A stretch of 64,000 nucleotides of DNA from Neospora caninum Liverpool. Taxonomy: Eukaryota > Apicomplexa > Conoidasida > Eucoccidiorida > Sarcocystidae. The translations under genes were made by a program, and so were the position numbers. The notes beneath the pieces are model-generated. The model saw only the letters and a list, made by a program, of their open reading frames with translations, searched no databases and was not told the DNA's origin. This document shows positions 1 to 9,776 of this stretch, piece after piece. Positions within the stretch are counted from its first letter, which is position 1. Every line of letters begins with the position of its first letter. The stretch covers positions 1,384,793 to 1,448,792 of the forward strand of contig NC_018392.1 in assembly GCF_000208865.1 (NCBI RefSeq), read 5' to 3'.

Positions 1-82
1 CTCTGCCCCGGGAGAGAGCCCCCGCCTGCGAGGTCCGCGGCGCTTGCGTGCATCTTTGTCGCGTTTTTCTGCGCGCCTTCAG

Positions 83-3000
83 GGCCCGGTGATCGGAATC
101 GTGGTCTGCAAAGGCCCCAGAAATGAACTGCAAGGCCTCGCCGTGGCCACGCCGCGCGTCGTCGAGCGCTACCTCCTCGACGGTCGCCTCCAGCAGCGCG
201 TCGCCGTCCCCGAGCCGCTGACTTGCTTTGTGGGGGGAAAAATCGGCGGTGTCGGTCGCGTCCTTCTCTGCGGCACACAGGGAGGACGCGTCTTCATTTT
301 GAAGGCGGAGACGTTCGAGCAGCTCTTGGAACTCGACTCGAGTAAGCGGAGAGACGCCCGCGAGACGCGCAAACGGGCGCAAGGAAGGAAAGACGCAGAG
401 TGAGGAAACGCGCGTCAAAGAAGGTGGGGCAGGAGGCTTCTCGGGAACGCACGTTCACAGGCATGAGCAGCTCTGAGGGGGAAGGGAGGGGTTGGCTGAG
501 AAAAAACACGCGAAAGCAACGAATCGAGAGGTAAGAGAAAGCGCGACGAAGCCGTGCCACAAGGAGTCGAGGAAGCGGCAGAGCGGGGGCGAGTCTCCGT
601 ACGGGGAGAGGCGCGAACTGAGAGAAGGTTCGCGTCTCGTTAGAGGCGAACAAAGGAGCGCCGAGAGGCGGCGGTGTCGACGTTGAATGTGGCTGCTGAA
701 GAAAGGCCTTGCGAGTTCGCGAGGGGGCGACGGTCTCAGAGACACTTGCCGCTTTCCCGTAAAACACATGATTCCAAGGCAGGCGGTTGGTGCTCGCGCG
801 GACGGTTCAGACCGAGCAGGCGCGGGCGCGTTTCCGCTGGCTCTCCTCGGCTCCCCGTCCTTCGCCACCTTGAGAGACGACGAGTGAACGAAAAGGAGTC
901 AAGCGCATGCACCGTAACGGACCGCAAAAACATCGCGACAAAGGGAGTGCAAGCCTCCCAAGCCCCATCATTCGGACGAAGAACAAACTCTGTGGCTTCG
1001 CAGAAAGTCTCGCTTCTCCGAGCCTGTCCAGCGTTGCTCCGCTCCATCTTTGCGTTTCTCTCTCTCTCTCTCGCCCTATCCGTCTTTTTCACGCGTTTCA
1101 CCTCCCTTTTCTTCTCTCCCCTCTCCCTCTCTCTTTTCCCATTGCCTTCCTCGCCTCTTTTGCCTCTGTGTTTTCTTCTGCAGGCGAAGCCTACTCGGCA
1201 GCAGGCGTGTCCTTCGACGCTGGCCTGGCCCTTGACGACTTGCCGCCCCGGGGCGGCCTCACCTTCAGTCGCGATCCTCTGGGGCGAGGCAGCGACGCTG
1301 CGCCCGGTCGGAAAGGGAACGGGTTCTTCGGGTTCGGCGACTCTTCGGCAAAACGCGAGAAGCGCGAGGCCGCGAGGCAGATTGGCGGGTCTTTTGACGG
1401 CCAGGAAGGCCGCCAACAGAAGGATACTGAAGACGGATCTGCGCCTGTCTCGGACGGCGCAGGTGCCAGGCGAGAAAGCGAAGAGGAGCGGAAAAGTTCC
1501 GAGTGGCGTGCACCGACTGAGGGCGACGGGACGAAGACGCCTGCGGGGGTTCCAGCCTGTCTAGCGATCAGTTCGTTGACCATTAAGTCGACGTTCGCGG
1601 AGTTTGTTCATTTTGTCATTGCGGGAAATGTCCGGGGCCACGTCTTTGTGTGGCAAGTTCCCTCGACGAAACTCGTTCACCTCCTCAGCTTCCCTGGAAA
1701 CCGCGCAGAGGCTGCCTTCCTGGTGTCTCAAGAGTCCCTGTCTTCGGCATCCAGTCTCTCGCGAGACCGAACCGAAGACGCGTCCGCTCCCTCGGCGAAA
1801 CGACCGTCTTTGTCTCCGCGGTCGGGAGACGAGGCCGCCCGCCGCATGCGTCGCCCAGGCGACAGAAGCGGCGAGGAGCCGTTGCGGGCTGAGGAAAGCC
1901 GCACCTGTCCCCACAGCGGGACCGCGTGCCCTGAGAGGCGGGAGAAAGGCCTTCGCCACTCCAGTGAGGGTGCCTGTCGCAGGCGGCCGCGCAGAGGCCG
2001 TCGCAGAGGCTCTTTCGCGGCGCAAGGCGCCTTTGCGGAAGACTCGGGGCTGCGAGAGTCTGCAGGCCTTCCGGGCGAGAGTCAGAAGGAAGCAGAAGAT
2101 TTCTTCGCGAATCGAGCAGTGCCTTTTCTGTCCGACAGGGGCGACTCGGCCGCGTCGCGAAGGGAAGAAGTCGGGGCGCGGGGCGAGCGGCACGCGTCTG
2201 TGGTGTCGGTGGCTGAAGCGATCCACGCCGTCGGCTCCGTGGCAGAAATCGACCTCTCAGATGGCGACACGGACGGCGAAGACGCCGCCCCGCTGGGGGG
2301 ATTTGCCGACGAGGGATCCGCCGGCGCGAAGAAGGGAGGAAAGAGCTGGAGAAAGGTGAAGAAAGCTTCGCGGCCTGCGTGTCTCTCGGAGACACCGGAC
2401 AAGGCCTTCTTCGGAGACAGCTGCGGGGCCAGGCCTGACGGGGCCGGCTCGCCAGCGGAAAAGGCCTCGAGTTCCCAGAAGTCGAAGGGCGTTTCCAAGC
2501 GCGGTGTGAACGCGAAAAAGCTGCTGGGAGGCCTGGGCATGGCCGTCGCGGAGACGCGCTCGGCCCGCCGCGACAGCGGAAGCAGCGGCCAGGCGAGTGT
2601 ACGTACCCTCGGAGACGAAGACAGGTCGGAGCTCCACACCCCAGCAGACGCCGTCTCTTCCGTTCGGCAACCTGCCGCGCGGCTGTTTCAAAGCGAAGAG
2701 CAGCACGGCGCGTGGCCGCGGCGAGACCACCGAGCAGCGAGGGAGTCCGTGGAGAGTCCACGCGAGAACTCACGTAGAGCCCCCAGGGGGAACGACGAAG
2801 AGCGGTTCCAGAGCGCCCTGGAGGACGTGACGCACGTCTCTTCCGTCCACGGCGGCGGCGAGTTCCACAGCTTCTCTCCACAGACCCAGGCGAGTTTGCA
2901 GCCGCGCACGCGCGGGGAGTGCGAGGGAGACGGAAGTGGCGGCGTCGGCGCTGCAGTGGAGCGAGAGGCCGAGGCAGGCGGCAGCGGGAGATTGTCCGAG

Positions 3001-6000
3001 AGAACCTCTGTCGAGCGTCTGTCGGTTTCAGAGAACGGCGGGGAAGAGGAGAGGCGAGACGCGTTCTCGAGCCTGAAACTTCCCGTCGACGGCCACAGGG
3101 AGAAGAGCGGAACGAGTCAACTGCGTGGAAGGGAGACCAGCGAAGACGAAGCGATGGAAGATGTGTCTCTCGCTTCCGACTGTCCCAGTCCTGGGGGGCT
3201 GAGGGAACTCGACTTCTCCCGTCGCCTCGGGGACGCGGTGCTCCCTCCGGAGATGAACAATCACGGCCTGCCGCCTCGGTCGGCAGAAGAGAGCGGAGCG
3301 TCAGGTGACGAGGGACGGCGCGCGGACCCGGAGCCCGCTCGGAGGCAAGGCACCGGTGAGGAGGCAAGGAATGGAGACGAGTTCGGAAGTGTGCCCCAGG
3401 CGGAGGAGGAAGAAGACGTGCCGGGGCGCGTCGTTGGCGGGGAGGAGATCCGGTTGGGCACACATCAGGAGAGAGGGAGAGACGGCCGCCAAGAAGTTCC
3501 GCGGTCAGACGACCGAGTCAATGGCCGCGCAGAGAACCCGAGAAGCGAGGAGAGACTCGGCGCACGCGGGTCGCTGGAAACGGAGATGGCGAAACGAGCG
3601 GCCGAGGAGGCGAGTGGGGCGGGGGAGAGGCCGGAAGAGATCACCGGCAAAGACTGCGCCGTGTTGAGACCGAGTTCCCCTTCTTCGTCCGTGTCGAGCC
3701 TCGAAAGTGCGGGGGCAGAGAAACAGTCAGCGTTTCCTGGGCCTTCGCCGAACGACGCGTCGGCATCTGAGGCCGGGCGTGAGGGCGAGCCTTCAGAAAG
3801 TGAAGACGGTACGCGTGATTTCCGTCTTTGTGGGGCCCGAGTGTCGCCAGACTCGGGGAGCCCCGAGGGCGGAGTCCGGAGAGAAGACAGGGTTTCCTTG
3901 CCACCCTCGCCGTCGCCGGTCCCGTCGGACGAGATCTTTCTTCGTGACGAACCGACGCATCCGTACTTGAACGAGCACGTGGAGATGACCAGCGGCCGCG
4001 TCGACGAAGCCGCCTTCTCGGATGAGGCAAGCGAAGCTGGTCCACAAGCGCGAAGAGCGTGTGGCGCTTGGCAGAGCTCTTCCTGCGTCGGACACGACGA
4101 CGCATGCGACCGGAGGAGACGCACTCTCGCCTCGCAGGACGGAGACGAACAACGCTACGTCGGCGCGCTCCTCACCGTCGCTGCTTTCGATCAGCTCTGG
4201 ATCGGGTACGGAGACGGCACTGTTGCCGTGTTTGCCCTCAGCGACTACTGCCTCCTCGAGTGCTCCAAACTCGCGACTTCGGATGTAAGCCGAATGGAGT
4301 TCTCCAAATACGCAGGTAAGCTCTCTCTCGACGATTGGTCGTAAAGGGCGTTAGACCCAGGGGAGGCGAGGCGGAGGGATTTCGCGGCGAAGACGGGGAC
4401 AGACAGACAGAAAGGGGTTGGTTGACGGCAGGGACAGGCCGCGTTGCGAGGGATGTGGACTCGACAGGAACGGGCGAGGGAACCTAGGTGCCCGTTGGAA
4501 GCCGGCGCTCTGGGCCGACAGGAGACCCGTCGAAACGCCAGATAAACGCTTTTTTGCCCTGAAGTTTCTTGAGTTCTTGGGGTTCTCCTTGGGTTTGACC
4601 CTCCGGGGGGGGGGGGGGGGGGTTAAGACAAAGGACGAGGAGACTTAGTTCCCTGCCTCGGAACGCAAGAGACGAGGATCTCGAGCAAGTTCTCGTGCGT
4701 TTGCTGTCCTCCCTGGATGCAGAGGTCGTCCTCATTCTGAGCGGCAACCAGCTCGTCACGGTCTGGAGTGTACGGACCCTGCGCTGTCTTTGCCAGTGAG
4801 TCGGATCGCGCTTTGCGTCTGTTTTCCGAATGCCTCCCAACCACAGCACCTCGCACGCTGGACGGCGGTGGACTTGGCGAGACAGCCCGTTTGTCCAAAT
4901 GAAAATTCCAACTTCTCGTAAATGCTCCAAGGTCTACTGGGATATATATATATATATGTATCTGAACAGTTGTACGGTGGAAAGGGGGCGGTTTTTATGC
5001 AGAACTCTTGGAGATGCGTGGTCGACTGGTCTGTGTCGGCAGGCTGTGTGTAGCGGCGAGCAAATGTGCGCATTTTCAGCACACCAAATACTTTTTTGCG
5101 ATGGCTGCGGACGAAATCGGAGTCGCCGTTAGGAGCGCGTGTTAGCCTCAGCCCCTCGGCGATTCTAGATCGGTTGGTACAGAATACCAAACCTAACACT
5201 AATTAACTGAGTTAAGTAATACAGGGTTGAACTGTGGGTAGGGCTGGGTGGAATTAGCTGCATGTGAAGACGCGAGAGTTCGCTGTTCGCTGTCGCATGC
5301 TCGAGAGAAAAAGCGAAGATTTGCTGTGTCCGTGGGCAGCGTAAAAAAGTCGCGCCTTTTGCTTTTCCCATTTGTTTTCCTCTCTTAGGGTGCCAACGAG
5401 TATGCTCACGTGCGGGATGCCTCTCGCCTACCTTTACGTTCTTGAAGCGCCTGAGGCTTGGGACTCGAAAGTGACGATTCTTCTCGCGGTAGGTCTCTTT
5501 TTGCCGTTTCCAATGGCTCCTCACTTTTCCCGGTTCCGCTGGTGTCCCGCTTCTTTCCTGTCTTTCGTCGGCATTGTCTACATGCTCTGCGTCGTGGTGG
5601 ACCGGTCCCTCCAGTCCAGTCGTGGGGTTCTGTCGTCTTCCTCTGCTTCGTTGTGCCGCGTGTCCATCTCTTTTTTCCCTTTCCCCTTTCGTCTCGTTCA
5701 CGGTTTTTCATGGCTTCCTCGTTCTTCCGTTGCCGTTCTTTATCTCCTCCTGCTGCGCTTCCCTTCTCCCACCTCGCATGCGTCTGCGCTCTTTTTATCC
5801 CTTCGTTTCGAGAGATTCGCTTGTTCGCGATTCGTTGCCTTGCGCTGTCATTCTCCCGTGTCTCCGCTCTTCTCTCCGAGGGGACTCCCCCTCGACTCTT
5901 TCTTTTATGAAGCAGCGGCGTCAACACAGAAGACCGGGGGGGCCCAGGACTGGACAACAGTCTTCACTTGAGGGCTTGGGTGCTTTTGAGGAGAGAAAAA

Positions 6001-6306
6001 ACTCTCTCACGCGAAATTGTGATTTCTGTTCTGTCTGCACGCGCCTGAACGTCTGTCGCTGCAGGGGTGTATGGACGGCTCCATCAGCGTCCGTCGCCTG
6101 GAGAAGAGCGCGGACGACGACCTGCGCTTCCTCCTTATTCGAAACTACGTCCGGGGTAAGGCAACAAACTATGACACTCTCGTGGAGTCCCTTTTTTGGA
6201 CTGTCGCGCGGAACAGGCTTCGCGAGAAACTGTGTTCCGCACAGGCTGTTGGAAGCGGCGTCGACCTGAACACAGCTTACCTACATTCAAACTTGAGTGC
6301 CTATGC

Positions 6307-6338
<32 letters not shown>

Positions 6339-7134
6339 GCATATGTATTTATCCGCCCGACTGGTAAGTCTGTCGTATGTTGCTGCATATCGCCTGTATT
6401 GTGACCACGAAAGGATGCCTTGGCGCTTCTAACTCGTTGTCCATCTCGGCACCTGACGGCACACGCATGTACAAGTGTGTACAGATCCTTAACCGTCACA
6501 GGCTTCGACTGAATTCTAGAGGTTTCCCTTTTATCCAGAGAGACAGGTCGTGTCTCTGCTTCGGGGAAAGCGTTGTTTTCACAGAGACAGGACAAGACTA
6601 AGGAATGGTGTCACTCGTTTTCTTTCCGTGTTTTTTTTTGTCTTCAGAGGTGGAGCCCCAGGTGCCGATTAGCGCTATTTGTATCGACTCTTGGCTGAAC
6701 GCTGCATTTGTTGGTGACGCTAGGTAAGATTCTTCGCTCTCTGGCCTGTCTGCGTTTTTCGCGGCCTCTCGCCCATGTGATGGGCTTGGTCCTGTAGTGC
6801 GGTGGGTGTTCCCGCTGCCTGTGTGCGCGGAGGGCGGGGACTTCTGAGAGTCCCGTGACGGGGATGTGTGGCATCGTCTGTGTCTCTTTTTCTTTCTCTC
6901 TTTTTCGACCGTTTATTCATGGCTCGTGCCTCTCTCTGTGTAACTCTTTTCGGAATCCCTGTGTGCAGCGGAGTGGTCTTCACTTTGCCGTACGTTTTCC
7001 AGCTGCTCGATCCTACACTAGTTCCCGCAGTCGCCCCGCCTCAAGACGACTCCGGCTATCAGGAAGAAGGCCGCCCGGCACATTCGAAGCCAGAGTCGGT
7101 CGCGCAGTCGCTATCCTCTGAAGATTTGTCATGA
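83..7134 (+). CDS. WD40-repeat protein, 3' part (5' end outside window)
   Basis: Seven exons are visible: 83-341, 1184-4315, 4723-4795, 5389-5488, 6065-6155, 6648-6723 and 6969-7134 (stop TGA). The phases join cleanly and give 1298 residues in the window. Bases 1-82 are the tail of an upstream intron ending in ccttcag, so the start codon lies outside. Several segments read as beta-propeller blades: LCGTQGGRVFILK (exon 1), VIAGNVRGHVFVWQVPS and LWIGYGDGTVAVFAL (the two ends of exon 2), LILSGNQLVTVWSVRTLRCL, and GCMDGSISVRRL. Between the exon 2 blades lies about 850 residues of Ser/Arg/Glu/Gly-rich, probably disordered sequence. Small 3' exons carry roughly one blade each. An alternative acceptor at 4671 (exon start 4672) keeps frame and adds 17 residues; 4723 has the better polypyrimidine tract. 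I do not recognise a specific WD40 orthologue. A scaffold role is the family's general property, not shown here. Confidence 0.82.
4605..4622. repeat. Poly-G tract (18 G) in WD40-gene intron
   Basis: An uninterrupted run of 18 G lies inside the intron 4316-4722, about 100 bp before the preferred acceptor. It is a homopolymer microsatellite that could be length-polymorphic or a sequencing-error site. It does not affect the coding frame. Confidence 0.95.
6315..6338. repeat. (AT)n microsatellite in WD40-gene intron
   Basis: A pure AT dinucleotide run of about 24 bp lies inside intron 6156-6647. A shorter (AT)n run near 4942-4957 lies in intron 4796-5388 of the same gene. Both are in non-coding sequence. 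Confidence 0.9.
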
Positions 7135-9776
7135 AAATGCCGTGAAGGCACGCGATACTCCTCCGTCAGGTCATGGAACTCGCCCGCCTCTATATGACCA
7201 GTGCTAGTATTTAGATCTGCTTAGATATCGATCTCCTTTGTGAGTCTTCATGAGCACAAGAACGTGCATCTGCGTATATTTAGGGATTTCGCGCCGATAA
7301 AGCCACGCCTGTTGCAGGGGCGGAATCGAAAAAGGGGATCCGTAATTGTTGCTCACGGAGAAGCGAAGAAAAGTCGAGAGCTCACCTCTCTGGTATCTGT
7401 CGGCAGATACCTCTAGTCGCACCTTTTGTGAAGGCATAGGTGCTACCTGGGACCACCTTTAGATGTGTACATATACATACACGTATACCTCAGTGTATGC
7501 ATCTCTCTACACATTGGCATATACACGTGTACGTATACGTACGTCCGTCTTCAGGGTTTCGGTCTGCATCGGTCGGGCTAGCGTGGTGTTTGGTAGAACG
7601 CCGGGCGAAATTCGCGCGGGTGTGAAAGGAAAACAGGGGCAGTTTTGTTTAACGCTTTAGGCTTGCGCCTACGTGTCGCGTTCAAAGGCCGGGAAAAGCT
7701 GGAGATTTGAGCATCGCGTTTCCGGCAAACAGAACGCGAAACAACACGTCCCGTTCCGGGGAAAGATGACTTCGGAATTCCCATCGAAAGAAAACGAGGC
7801 AAGACAGTTCATGCGTCTCGCGTGCGCCCCGCTCGGTTTTTACGCGATGGAAACCATGAGAGTAACCGTAGAAGAAGAGGCTGACGGCGCCGCTGTTTCA
7901 GGATAAGGAAGCGGCGCAATCCCGAAGGGGGTACCTCAGTCCAGAAAGGCAAAACAGTGATCCTCAGTTACAACCAAACAGGAGGGATCCTTTTCTGCCT
8001 TTTAACGCCAAAGAACAAGGGATAGACCATGAACGAGTCGAGGGTTATCCCTACATGCCGGGGGGAAAAAGTGCTCATCCAGAGTTACTCAGTAGGTGAA
8101 GCACTGGAAGGTCATCTACTAGGGAGGGATCATCACTCTCGGATGCACTGGGAAGTGTTGGTGCTTTCTGCCTTCGTTTCTAAAACTGCGATCAGCACGC
8201 GATTTGCAGTGTGCCTTGCTTGTTCTTTGGCGTTCTGACTGTCTTCTCTGACCATATCTTGGAGGAGACGAGCGTCATTCGCTTCTCCACTTCCCGGAGA
8301 GCTTCTCTGAGGAGCCGGAGCTCATCTCCAAAAAGAAAACAGAAAGGCGACGCCTTCCTGAAGGGTTCGCGACGTTAGACGCACCGGCGGCCACCAACTT
8401 TCCCACACGTCTGTGTTGCTCATGAAAATCGAAAATGGGACACGGAACAGGAGGGCTACAGAGTCATCCGCGGACCGCGGCTGGTGCCACTGCGACGGTC
8501 GGGTACACAGCGCGTTTTGTTTCAGGACTTGCGCAGGCAAAGGAACTGTTTCCTGGAAAGGTTTGGACATATGCGCGATGCCGTCTCGATCCCCGTATCC
8601 ATGAGCCTTCTCTTATAAAAATGACTGCTGAGAAGAAGTGTTTATACAGCCACAGCATGTGAGGCAAAATTTCAGATGAGGCGCGAGTCGGATTTTCCCG
8701 TTTCACCGACAGGTGAAGTGCCGAGCGTCACACACACACGGATGCACGGATCCTTTTTGTGCGGTATAGCGGTAAATCCTCTATGCGGGTATGGATCAAC
8801 TAATCGCGACACAAGGGTAGAGAGACCGGTTCGTGGGAATAGACCCGCCGCTACGGAGAAGCGGGGTCTTCGAATGCCCCAAAGACCGCCAAGTCGCAAG
8901 ACTGTTGGAGGGGTTTTCATCGCGGAAGCGATTTAGAACCAAACACAACGCGAAGAAAAGAAGGCCAGAAAAAAACGAATTCCTGGCAACACCACATCCT
9001 GGCGCACTCCCCGCCCTGGCGGTATGGCTTACTGTTGAGCGCTCTCTGGGGGCGACATTCACCGTTGAGCCGCACCTTACCGCCATGGAAATGCAGAGGA
9101 AATGAGAGGATTCGAGTTTTCTCCTTTCCAAACAAGTTCGCAGAGAAAGAGAAGTCGCTTTCTGGCTGTTACCCGGGCATGCGAGGAGTGTTCTGGAAAC
9201 CTAGCGGCCACAGTTTTTTCGGGAGGATTCTGAGAGAGTTCCTGTCCTTCGCAGTTGCTCAGACAGTCACGCGTTTCTAGGCCTTTGTCTACAGTTTGTA
9301 CCGGTACATTCGGGAGCACACCGTTCTAACGGTGGACCAGTTCAGTCCGTACCACTGAAATTTCAGGAGGCGGCCACTAAACACCGCGCGATCTGTCGTC
9401 GTTCTGTGGAGCTGGTTTTCGGTTCCTCATACTCGAAACAGGACGGCCTTTCCGTGGCTTGACTTGTTGACACACCATCTGCATGCGCATGCGCCATCGA
9501 GGCGCAGGGACGGCGAGAAAGGAGTGACACACATCGCAGAAATGCCGGGAAGGGAGAGACTGTGTCCTTTCTTCCAAGGCCCTCAACTGCATCTCAACGC
9601 GAACCGCAACTCCTTCCTCTTCGGGTGGGTCTGGGACCTCTCCACTTTTCCAAAAATGTGACTTCACCGCTCGACCTTTGCGTGTCGCGTGCACGGTGCG
9701 CCGCCCGCGCTGTGCAGTCTCGCGGGTGAAAATTGAAGTTTCCTCGTTCGTCTCCGTTCTTTCTCTTGGCTCCACG
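7135..9776. other. Intergenic spacer between WD40 gene and orphan gene
   Basis: About 2.6 kb. Open frames here are short (under 115 codons), overlap one another on both strands and match nothing I recognise. The left part should hold the 3' UTR of the WD40 gene and the right part the promoter and 5' UTR of the 9777 gene. No RNA gene is visible. Confidence 0.6.
9480..9493. promoter_or_regulatory. TGCATGC-type promoter motif cluster
   Basis: The sequence TGCATGCGCATGCG contains a TGCATGC palindrome overlapping a second GCATGC core, about 290 bp upstream of the ATG at 9777. TGCATGC is an over-represented element of Toxoplasma promoters and resembles ApiAP2-factor sites. Its role here is inferred from position and sequence only. 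Confidence 0.4.

Noticed and set aside
9678..9776. Longer N-terminus for the orphan protein from 9678
   Set aside because: The upstream start is a TTG; the first ATG in frame is 9777.
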